Assembly: GCA_000469685.2 (NCBI GenBank)
Contig: LS997564.1
Location: forward strand, 41,124,240-41,188,239
Origin: Haemonchus contortus
Taxonomy: Eukaryota; Nematoda; Chromadorea; Rhabditida; Trichostrongylidae
DNA: 64,000 nucleotides
Direction: 5' to 3'
In this document: piece by piece, positions 24,205 through 34,517 of the stretch
Layout of the letters: every line of letters starts with the position of its first letter
Position numbering within the stretch: the stretch's first letter is position 1
Program-made: the position numbers and the translations under genes
Notes under the pieces: generated by a model
Databases searched by the model: none
What the model saw: only the letters and a program-made list of their open reading frames with translations
Told to the model about the DNA's origin: nothing

Positions 24205-24242
24205 CGACGGTTTGCGACGGATTAATCCGTCGCAAAGCGTCG
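24205..24242. repeat. 38-bp palindrome without loop
   Basis: Arms 24205-24223 and 24224-24242 are reverse complements apart from one mismatch. The centre is GCGACGGATTAATCCGTCGC. It lies just upstream of the LAPTM-like gene. It could be a protein binding site or a remnant of transposon ends. Confidence 0.8.
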
Positions 24243-24645
24243 GTTGACCATGAATTAGTAGCAGTATTGTAGAGGATCTTTAGAGTACTGTCTTCGGATC
24301 AGGTTTGTTCGGTTCAACCCCTCCCCACTCCCGTAGTTCTGGGACTTCAATGCATCATTGTGGGAGTTGGTGGGAGGGCACTGGGTACATAATTGCTTAC
24401 CATAACCAGAATCAACTTCAAAAAAGTGTTATGAACGGAAAAGTTTTGCTTGTCCCCATTATGGGATAGAATTTTCACAAAAAAATTCTACGCACTCCTT
24501 ACAAACCTTTACAAACCATAGCTATTGATCGGTAGAATAAACTATTCACCCAAATCACCTAATAAGGAACTAGGTTTTGATGCCGGTAATCGATCAGAGT
24601 AAGTCGTCGTGGGCGACACTTTTGTAAAGGAATGCGACCATGTGT

Positions 24646-24731
24646 CGTCAATGTATGCTACAGTATGCCGAAGAAGATAAATAAACATCGTCAATATAAG
24701 CTACAGTACACTAAAGAAGATAAATAAAAAT
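24646..24731 (+). repeat. Two-copy tandem repeat, about 43 bp unit
   Basis: The words CGTCAAT, GCTACAGTA and AAGAAGATAAATAAA(C/A)AT appear twice in the same order and spacing, with a few substitutions. Confidence 0.7.
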
Positions 24732-24739
24732 GATTCTAA

Positions 24740-27700
24740 TTACTTTTCTTGACCCTGCTTTTTGAAATTAGAAATCCATCGGATCAAACTGAATTCAAAG
24801 CCATGTCTCCAACTGCACTTTCCCTTTTTCCATTTGTCTTCTCAAAATTTCTCTGGTCAAGGAATTTGGAGAAAAAACTAACTCGAATTCCAAGTGAGGT
24901 TGCAGAAGGTCTCAGGTCCCATCTAAATACAGAAGATTTGGGTGATATGTATGTGAAGAGGTGTATACTGGAGCAAGGCCTTCCCGTGAGAAAAAGAAAG
25001 TGATTGTTTGTTTCTGTGGGTGCTACTGCTGGTATGTGTAGGTGTAATTTTGCTTTTTGGTACTTTGTTTACCACTATTTTGTTTACGCTCATTGATTTG
25101 CTTGTTTGACTTCTGAATAGATCTATGCATAGTGGCAGAACTTTCATAAAATCATGGATTTAGGCTTAGAGAAGTGAGCCTGTGGAAGGTCCCGAGTCCC
25201 ATCTAAACCATTATACTGGACAGATTAGAAAAAAGTAATTCACTAAATTAATAAGATACATGAACATAGTATGGACAGGTTGAAAGGTATTCATGTCAGG
25301 TACGTCAGGTCTCTCATTACCGAGCGCAGCATTGTTTTTCTTATTCGGAGATCAGCGCGAACAGGTATCCGGTTTTTTGTTTCGACGCCATCACTTGAAC
25401 CTTGATCGATCACAGGATCAGGTCGGGGGTGTGGCGAACTGCCAACTTGGCAGGAAACGGGTGGCTTCCGGGTAAATGCTATCCGAACAAGGAGACCTTC
25501 TCCAGCCCAAGGATCAAGAAGATTCGAGTTCCGGTAGACGTTATCTGGTCATTTTTTACCGGTCTCTCTGGAGTAAACTTTCTATCATTCATACGGCTCA
25601 CTCCTAGAGTGTTTTGCTGAATTTGCAAACATTTTGGGTTTGGGTAACCCAGATTATGACGAAAAATGGAAGGTAAGCTGGAAAATAGTGCATCGAAGGT
25701 GAAGAAACTGCGTGAATTGGTGTTCCAAAGTGAAAAAGGCCTCGAAAAAATCGGTAAAAAGGGGGCTAGACGAGAATGAGACCAGAAAAGTGAAGAAGAA
25801 TGGGGCGTTTGGACTAGCTCGAGGATAAAATTGGTCTATTAAAAGTTCCTCAGGTGGAAAGTGTGCGTTGTGATGTTATGAGATCAGAAACGGCAACGCT
25901 GTGGAAGTTGGGATGGTCGTTGGAAATTGAAAGTTGTTGGGTGGATTCTCAGGGCACTGGTCAAAACCTAGGATGTTAGCAGCTCTAACAATTCACATTT
26001 CTTCATGAAAACCCTAAGTGAAAGCCTAACCGCTAGCATCTCTCGAAGTAAGTCGGTTGACTGAACTACAGATGAGGGAAAATGGAGACGCTCACGGTCT
26101 GTACACACAAAGAGACAGGTGTTCATCTAGACCGAAGAGGTTACCTTGAGATGACCCGCAGACTTCGATTCCACCAAAATCCCTGTGTTTTTGGAGCAAC
26201 CACCTGCCAAATAAGAAAAGGCTGTCTGAGAGTCTTTGATGATGGAAGATAATGGAGGAAGACTGGAAAAAGGAAGAGAAAATTACTTCCAATACTGTTT
26301 TTCATTTTCAGTCGTGGCTTGCAGGTGCTAAACCTTGAAGGAATGGAGGTGATGTGGGAAATCGTGATTGGCTAAATTTATTAGTTAAATGGCGACATCA
26401 ACGGTTGGTAGCTGCTGTATTGCACACCTGAATTACACTTGCAGGTTCTTTTCCAACATTTTTTCCTTTGTTCACTCAGATCGGAAATAATTTGTTGTTT
26501 ATTTTGTGTTGTGGGGTTGTGAACCTATGGGAATCCGATAGGATTGAAATTATACGGTCCCCTGGGTCCACGATACCCGCGGCAGCCTGGTGAATCGCCG
26601 AATGTTTGACTATGATCTTTTAATGGCTTTTTCGATTTGCCTGGTATTTAAGTATCGTTGGCTTGGGTATTCATCTCAAATCACTTACGCTTCCCATGAG
26701 AACAAGTAGCGTACTGTGTCTCCGCTCTGTATCTTGCAGATTCATTCAATCGGAGAGTGTTAAAAATTGTTTCTTTTCTATTGCAATTCATTTTCTTGGT
26801 CGATTCTTGAGTTCTTACTGTCGCCCACCTAGACGCCGTAGCCAGAAGGTCTACCAGTGGGGGTATTCTCTTCCGCTCCAAATTTTTTGCTTTTGAAGTG
26901 GGCAAACAAACAAAATGTATAAATGACACAATTTCCCAAGCAAATCTATTCAGGGTTTTAGCAAAGGGCAGAGTACTGAAGAAAGCCAGATATGCTGGCT
27001 TTCTTGCGTCTTGTAATTTCTACTTAGAAAGACTGAATTCATTGTGTCAAAGAAAGTTGTTCATAATGTCGTGTCGTGATAGATCTTACAACATACTGTA
27101 GCTGGTCTACTGTAGCCTCCTGGGCGAGTAGTTCTGTGAAGAGGACGAGATAATCGTCAGCTACCGTATCCAGCTCACAGCACACTTTACCAATTTTTAG
27201 CCTTCATTGAAAATATTACAGGAATCGCGAACAATGGTTTATATGTAGACTCTTTCCTCCTTTACAATTTCCAAGCCTATGCTAAGCTATTCACCATAGG
27301 GGACATTTTCGAACTATCATCTATCCGCAGCCTAGTCGATGGAATATCAGCTTCATCTACGCTCTTGGAACTCTAACACAGAGAATAACTTCCGTTCTCA
27401 TAACTTTGAGGAGAAGGTTAGCTTTTCATCGTACTGTTGGTTGTAGTATCGTTATAAAGTCAACCAATCAGTAACGCATGAGAGCTGAATCGCCCCTAAC
27501 AGCTACAGTGTACCAATGGGAGTACTGTGAGTGAATGAAAAGCTCGAGTGGTTCATGACGGTACGCTTTCGCTCGAAATACATCGTAATTTAGTAAGAAT
27601 GAAAACTTTTTGTCATCAACATTAGTTTACAGTAGACCACAAACATTGGGATACCCCGGACTGACTGTCCCGTTAGGGTGAGGGAAATTTCTCTGAATTC

Positions 27701-29940
27701 TTAGGAAAATGTGTGTCAAGAATGGCGCCACCACGACACAAGTGGTCCTGGGATCGAAACCTGCTGGAAAACTGCTGAAACAATATTCTACTTTTACGGA
27801 TATCCTACATGCATAGTGCATACCTTATTCTGTATGTTTCCTGGTATATCCCACCCAATCCTACCTGGGGGACAGGGTATATGAATACTGAACAGAGTTC
27901 ACTAAAGTAAATAGTAAATTACGGCAGTACAGGCCAGTCAAACTATTTACTTTGGTCTTTAGTGATGATCAAATCATAATCGATTATTAGGTAAAATATC
28001 GACTGAGCTGGGATTTTCGCTTTTTTCTCTTCAATGTTTTTCTTATAATTTTCCCATTTTTCCTTCCTCCTACAGATTTGGTCGAAGAACTGTGGGAGCT
28101 GAGCGGAAGGATTAGTTTCGCGGGACAACGTTTGGGAACCTTGATCTATCATCTGACCACATTGTCGGCGACGGTCTGGTTTGTTTGCACTCAGAGGAAA
28201 TAAAAGCTTTAAATAGAATATTTGCCGAGAATCAATGTGTCCTTATCAAATGGGGACAACATATAACCATCACCTCCCACGTGAGGAGAGGGAACGCTGA
28301 GATGGATCAAAGATTGAAATTGCTTCAGTTCTCTCGGAAGCAAAGCAATCACTATCTTGCTAGCTCAGCTCGATTACCATCAAAGTTGCAGTTACAGTTA
28401 CTGTCGGTAAGAATATTTGGCGGTGAGAACTCTATATGGAGTATTAGTGGGTCGGAATCTCACTGTCCTCAATACTCCCAGGAAAGGACGTGTTTCCCGG
28501 CATTGCAGAAGCTGGTATCCTTCAAATTAGAGCACGTTTGTTGTCAATGCGTCCAGCTTATGTGCGCTACTAACTAAAGTTGCTCTGCAGCGAAGGAAAT
28601 TTCCTAAAAACACCCCCTTTCCCCACATAATTTTGTCCAACCTGAATAACCATCAGTAATCTCACATTCCGGGATTTCTAATTCCTTTCTTAAGTTATTC
28701 CGCAACAAAATTTCCGCCTTATAACGCTACAAAGGAATCGAAGATATCGCAAATTTGCTCTCGAGTTGGTAAGCTTTCGTCTTCTCCTTCTTCTCCTCTC
28801 CTTCTTGGCTCCTTAGATTATGGAGTTTGCTTTCATCGAACATAGAATTTAATGAGATGAACTCGAATTAGACATTGTTCTCTTAGAAAGATTCAATCTC
28901 ATCGAGGTTCTTCATGTGATTCCATCACGAGGCCTACAAAATTGACTCAGCAGTTTTTCTCTCTCGAATTTTTCATCTATTGCGAGCTTTGGGGTTTGGT
29001 AGTAATCCGATGCCGCGCTGATGTCCTATAACGTCTTGATTCCCCGTAATCACCAACTAAATAAACGGAACGCAAGGTTCACATCAAGCAAACTCAGACA
29101 CCGACATTACATCTTCGCTCTCTGATCTTCTAATACCGTCAGATAATCCCGGGTTACTATTTGAACGCTGGTGAAGCCGATGAAAGATTCAGTTGGCATC
29201 AAGTCAATCAGCTAGATTGACTGCTTTCATTCGATTTCCGCCTAGTCCTTCTATTCCTTATTACACCACATCCTCTTGGGCATGAATCTCTCGTGGGAAC
29301 ATCACTCGAACTCTCCCTGACTCTGATCAATCCCGCTTTGGGATGCTACCTAGAAATGGCGGTACCTAGACGATAAAAATCAGGTGGCATACTGAAATGC
29401 ATTAAAAAGTATTGATGAACCACTGTGCTGCGTAACAAAAAAGTATGTGCGTGAGAGTAGCAGAGTCGCCTCTATGTTCTGCGTCTCTCACGTGATCGAT
29501 AATTGTAGGTCCAGTGTCTCCCCCATTTCCAAGCGTATTTGAAAGTTTTTTTCACAATATCAGCTTGTATTCGAAAATTATAAAAACAAGTGAAGTGATG
29601 AATCGAACAAAAACCAATAATTGATTAGTTTCACTACCAATATGAAGTGGGATTTCGATCAATATTGATTATTATCGATTTATCATCTCACCAGTGAGTT
29701 TTAATTTTTTTGCGAAGTGTTCAGCTGTCCCTCACTAGGCAGGACACAGGTCAGGGGTGAGATTAGGACCAATGAATGAGCATACTCCGAAGAGCCCTTA
29801 AAATAGTCACTTTGAGCAAATCTTCAGCAGCAGCTGGCTCGACTGGATTGAGTGAGATGAGCGATTTTTATCCCACAGAGACATCGATTTGGTCGTGAAC
29901 CATTTACTGCCATACCACTGCTTCACCTCCATAACTAATT
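24740..29940. other. Unassigned 5.2-kb spacer before gene B
   Basis: No multi-exon gene was assembled. A plus-strand frame at 24749-25003 (84 codons; LEKKLTRIPSEVAEGLRSHL near its middle) looks less random than most. Part of it (GGTCTCAGGTCCCATCTAAA) recurs degenerately near 25184. A frame at 28185-28577 (+) is 130 codons but has no motif. ATCGAT-type motifs lie near 27974, 29494 and 29655-29690. The last 400 bases probably include the gene B promoter. Confidence 0.45.
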
Positions 29941-29954
29941 CTACATGATTCCAG
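29941..29954 (+). promoter_or_regulatory. Possible trans-splice acceptor of gene B
   Basis: CTACATGATTCCAG ends three bases before ATG at 29958. Position and sequence match the acceptor-like site of gene A. Confidence 0.4.
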
Positions 29955-29957
29955 GAA

Positions 29958-32656
29958 ATGATCATGGGTAAGGACACCATTCAGCCCGTCGAAGACAGCC
30001 TTGGCGCAGGTACAGTGCTTACTGAAGAAGCTTACCGTATCTGGCTTCAAAAAATCTTTCAGATACTATCTCAAAGAGACCTCACCAACCACAAGATCCG
30101 CTCACTCGTGGACAAAAGGTGAAACGATGGTTCCGAAAATACTTTTTGGAAGGTAAATTTTAGCTTTTCGGTACTCTCGATACTTGCAATCTAGTGTACG
30201 TCGACTTTAGGGCAATATTTGGACGACGAAGCCGAGGCTGAACTGAACAAACTACCAGAAAATCCGACTTGGGAGGATCTGATATTTATAAAATACAGAA
30301 AATTCGTAGCCATGCTCATTCCGTTCGTTTTGATGCAGGTAAAACAGAAAAATCGATAATTTACACCCACATCGAATCAATAACATCTTTGAAGACCATT
30401 TGGTGGATGATTGCCATCCGACATGATTTCTTCCGATGGTATCCAGAATATTGGCCAATGCCGGTGACAATGATCCTGGGCTCATTCGTTGGTGGTCAGA
30501 AAACAATCGATATATCGATTAGTGAATATGTCAATGTATTATTAATATAAGTTTTCTAGGAATAACGTCAGAAGGAAGTGGAGCTGTAGCTTTTCCCGTA
30601 ATGACATTGGCTCTTCATATTGCGCCATCGATAGCTCGAGACTTTTCCTTGATGATCCAATCGTGCGGTAAGGATCGATATATTGATTCGTAGATGGCGA
30701 CTGGATCGATAATTGATCGCTCTTTCAGGGATGACGTCAGCGTTGATGTGTGTAATGTTTATGAAGGTGAAAATCGAAAATCGTGCTGTTATACTCGGGA
30801 CACTTGGAGGGATCCCCGGTTTCATAATCGGAGTCCATTTTGTGAGTTTTGAATGCAAATGGAATTAAATAAACTGTAAATAGGAATCAATCGATTATTG
30901 ATTGGATGGCTCTGATGCATCGTGTTCCCCAGGTTGATCCGTATCTCACTGGACCTCAGAAAAAGATGTTGTTCGTGTCGATTTGGACGGCTTTCGCTAT
31001 CGCTTTGGCTACTCTCAATTGTCAAAAGAAACGTACCACATACAAAGATATTCCTGATTTCTGCTGGTGGAAAGCTGTAGTGCTGTTTTTCACAGGATTT
31101 GTTGGAGGTTAGTGAAGCGGCGGAAACCTACTCAATCAGTTGTTTCCAACTGTTTGAAACCACACCAACCGCACCCTTTTTGTGTGATTCGATAGCCGTT
31201 TTCCCTTGAAAAAAGAGTGGCGAAAATAAAGGAAAATCAAGAAGTACTGTAAGCTTGTAGGGGTTCTTGGGGTTACCGTAGCGGCCAATTATCTGAACTG
31301 TACAAATGATGGCACCGTAATTTTTCAGGAGTGTTCGATTCGTTTGCCGGCTCGGGTGTGGACATCTGCATTTTCTCGATTGCTACACTACTTTTCCGTG
31401 TTACCGAAAAGACAGTAACACCAACTACCGTCGTACTAAAAGGTTTGTTTTCGCTCTAGGATCTTTCCCTGTTGTAACCATATTGATCTGTGTAGGTCTA
31501 AAAAAGCTTCTGTTGAACGCAACGGGGATTCCCGATTCCCAGCCACTCGTAGATTCGGGCGGAATGGGCACTGAGCGATTGCCGATGTTTCAATAGAGAA
31601 CTTGTCCATTGAAATACGGAGCCCAGAAACGCAAGTGGGGACGAGCTCCCTCTTTAGAGTCCAGCCATTACTTCTTGTCAACGGTAGGGTCAGCCATCTT
31701 CGGGCGCCGATCTTAACAAGGGGAGGATCATTTCCTCAACTGGTTTACTATCCCATCGGTACGAGTCGACTTCTGTCTCTTCCATCAATGTTTGAATTTT
31801 CAGACAAGGGTTGAAAACTGTACCTGTCCAAGTGCACTCAAAAATCACGCCCACCTCACGAGCTACGCCTCTCTTTTTGCGGCTACCACTATCAACAAGA
31901 TACTGCTGCTAATTATCTCATAACTTTAGATAAGGTAGACTCCTGCAGAGAAGCTATTACCTCCACGCTGGAAATATAACTTTGTGGGGTTCGATTCAGT
32001 ATAGACAGAATAACTCGTACACATGAGACTGTCGTCGCAAACTCGTCCATAATCGGGCAGTTATCGAAAATTTTGTGATGTCTGAAGAGCTGTTTGACCT
32101 ATCGCCCTGACTACTCTCAACATTTCAGGAATAAATGCAGTTTTCGGGTTCTTCTATCGAGCTGCCATGATGGGTGACGTTTCCGATATGGCGTGGAAAT
32201 GTTTCGCTCTCTCGGTGCCCGTCTCCTCCATAGTAGGACCAGTGGGCAGCTTCGCTGGCTCTCATCTTCACAGACAAGTACGCTTTCCATATTTTCGGTC
32301 CAGTATTCTAGTAAAATCACCAATTTGTGATTAAATATCGTATTAGCGATATTTCTTATATAATTCGATACCTTTCCAGGTTACCGCATTCTTTGTGTAT
32401 GTCCTGGAGCTGGTCGCTCTGATTGGCTTTCTGCTCACGAAGCCTGCATGGCAATTGATTGCTATAGGAGGCATGTTCAAAGTGATCATCGTTACCAAAT
32501 TGCTAATCAATTCAATCGATATATCGATTTTCAGGTGGAATCATCTTGGGTGGAGTTGTGTTCTTTTCAATTATCTCAAAAACCGGTCAGAGAATTATGG
32601 AGAATGTCGAAGAGAAAAAGTTGATTGGACAGCGGCGACAATCAGAAGAAGTCTGA
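29958..32656 (+). CDS. TauE/SafE-like membrane anion exporter, gene B
   Basis: A paralog of the gene at 16336. Eleven exons close in frame to 413 residues: 29958-30009, 30063-30152, 30211-30338, 30395-30494, 30560-30667, 30729-30841, 30933-31107, 31329-31442, 32129-32277, 32380-32470, 32535-32656. Nine exons or exon phases are identical in length to gene A; exon 7 has one extra codon and the first and last exons differ slightly. It has the same glycine-rich repeats (GSFVGGITSEGSG about 119-131, GFVGGVFDSFAGSG about 251-264), the same WYPEYWP and RDFSLMIQSCG stretches, and a charged C-terminus. Intron 10 starts with GC (GGAG/GCATGT), where gene A has GTAAGT. ATG at 29964 is an alternative start that would align better with gene A. 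Intron 8 is 686 bp. It is probably a duplicate exporter with a similar substrate. Confidence 0.8.
30346..30905. repeat. ATCGAT-type motifs in gene B introns
   Basis: Motifs lie in intron 3 (AATCGATAATTTAC near 30350), intron 4 (ACAATCGATATATCGATTAG near 30503-30522), intron 5 (GATCGATATATTGATTC near 30674 and GGATCGATAATTGATC near 30703) and intron 6 (AATCAATCGATTATTGATT near 30885-30903). A further one is in intron 10 (TTCAATCGATATATCGATTT near 32511-32530). Confidence 0.6.
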
Positions 32657-33843
32657 TTGGTCGACTAGAGACGAGCCCAAAAAGGCTCTAATTTCTGATT
32701 TCTTCGTCGTCATTCCTAATTTGTTTTGTATTTTAGAAGAATTGACTTCTAAGATGTACATACTTGCAGTTACACTTTTTATGATCTCTCAAATGAACTT
32801 TTCTGGATGGCTTTGCTAAATTCCCTGGAAATTGATTGATTGATCAATCAATACCTCCGCGTGTCGGCTTGGTTTCCCTGAAAAATTGCCCGAGTTTATA
32901 AGGATAACAGTTTTCAGCACGTGTAGTTCCTTAAGATGTGCCTCGAACAAGTTCCCCAGTAGTTTTGAGGAATGCAATGGCTCACTGGGAACGACCTGAG
33001 AGTTCCGGTAAGTTTTTAAAGCTCAAAACAATCATTGCCTGATGAAAAGATGGACTAGGAAGCTTAGTGAACAAAATCCCAGCGCTTGGACTGTCTTGGT
33101 GCTGTTTGAGAGATTTATCCTTTGCGCAGCATTTACCTCGTCGAAATGCCTGCAGGACGGTGAAGGCTTGTCACATATGTATTGAATAGATTCAAAAGGA
33201 TCGAAGTCAAACAGCGCTTAATGCTCATTTACGAAGTAGATTAGTGGCCACACCTCGAACTTCCCCCCTTCAATTGCTATTGAGGTGGAAATCAATCCGG
33301 CCAACAAATAATACACTGACCTCCTCTCTGACAGTTCAAGTCAACTTATGGTCCAGGTAGTCAGCGGTACAATGGGCGTTTTGACAGTTTCCTAAATGCA
33401 GTCTTGTTCCATGAGGAGTAATTTGTCGGTTCGATGTCAAGAGTACATGATGGGCCTTAACAGTCCACTGATGAAAGGAGTTGAAATCTTGGTTCGAGGA
33501 GAAGAAGGAAGATGGTCATGCCCATGACTTCATTCAGAGTCCCTTTCTTTGGATTAAAAATTTTCGCATAATGAATTTCAGCAGTTTTATTTATCAGGTC
33601 CAGTTATATAATATTTTATCCCTAATTGTTGCACGTCTGCCTGCGGAATGATTAAAATGGTGCATTTCTTCCCATGGTCGCTCAGGTGTGACCGATTACC
33701 CATGCAAATGCCTTACCCAGCAAATGTAGCAGAGTAGATCCCACGTGAAACCTTTGTTCTTTTGGGTCAGTTTTCAATTGGATTCGATTTACTTATTCCA
33801 AGTCCTCTCATCTTTGAACCTCGGCATGTCTGTTCTTGAAATT
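32657..33843. other. 3' flank of gene B and spacer
   Basis: Includes the shared 3' word at 32780-32797 and an ATTGATTGATTGATCAATCA tract near 32832-32851. No gene was recognised between gene B and the palindrome. Confidence 0.5.
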
Positions 33844-34342
33844 GTTAGTTTTTTGCTTCTGCCTCGAGGTTTGTAGGTGGAATATTTATTCTGGCCGACG
33901 TTTCGACGGACTCGTCGTTTTCAAAGGCCTGAAAGTGGTTCAAAGCGTGTTGATTGTACACTACCCCACCAAGCGCCTCTTCCACTCTAGCGTTTCTGAC
34001 TTACTATCGGGAATGCACGAAAAATGTCCAAAATCCGAAAGGTAAGCTCACCTCACTTCCACCGCAAAGTGTAGCCACGCTACACGGTTATGTACTAACC
34101 GTGTAGCGTGGCTACACTTTGCGGTGGAAGTGAGGTGAGCTTACCTTTCGGATTTTGGACATTTTTCGTGCATTCCCGATAGTAAGTCAGAAACGCTAGA
34201 GTGGAAGAGGCGCTTGGTGGGGTAGTGTACAATCAACACGCTTTGAACCACTTTCAGGCCTTTGAAAACGACGAGTCCGTCGAAACGTCGGCCAGAATAA
34301 ATATTCCACCTACAAACCTCGAGGCAGAAGCAAAAAACTAAC
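33844..34342. repeat. Perfect 247-bp inverted repeat with 5-nt loop
   Basis: Arms 33844-34090 and 34096-34342 are exact reverse complements over all 247 positions; the loop is TGTAC. Outside the arms the similarity stops at once. The outer 85 bp of each arm resemble the 3' end of the Penelope-like element at 38248-39975: ACGTCGAAACGTCGGCC-type core, AAAT(A/G)TTCCACCTA, AAACCTCG and GGCAGAAG are shared with 39900-39970. The structure is thus two Penelope-type ends pointing outward. Perfect identity means it is very recent, maintained by gene conversion, or an assembly fold-back artefact. It lies 176 bp beyond the SCP/TAPS stop codon. Confidence 0.95.
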
Positions 34343-34417
34343 GATTTACTTATGTTATATTCGAGAGAGAAGTGAATGTGCCCGAAAGTTCAGAGTTCAA
34401 TCAAACTATCAGAATTT

Positions 34418-34423
34418 TTTATT
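34418..34423 (-). terminator. Possible poly(A) signal of the SCP/TAPS gene
   Basis: AATAAA on the minus strand about 95 bases after the stop codon at 34518. It lies before the palindrome, so the mature transcript would normally end without including the long hairpin. Confidence 0.4.
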
Positions 34424-34517
34424 AAGTTCCTAAGTATCACCACAGAAAAAATCCAATGGGCACAGAAGTCGAGCAACCATATAGAGGTTCAACGACAGCT
34501 GAGGAGAACTCTTCGCC

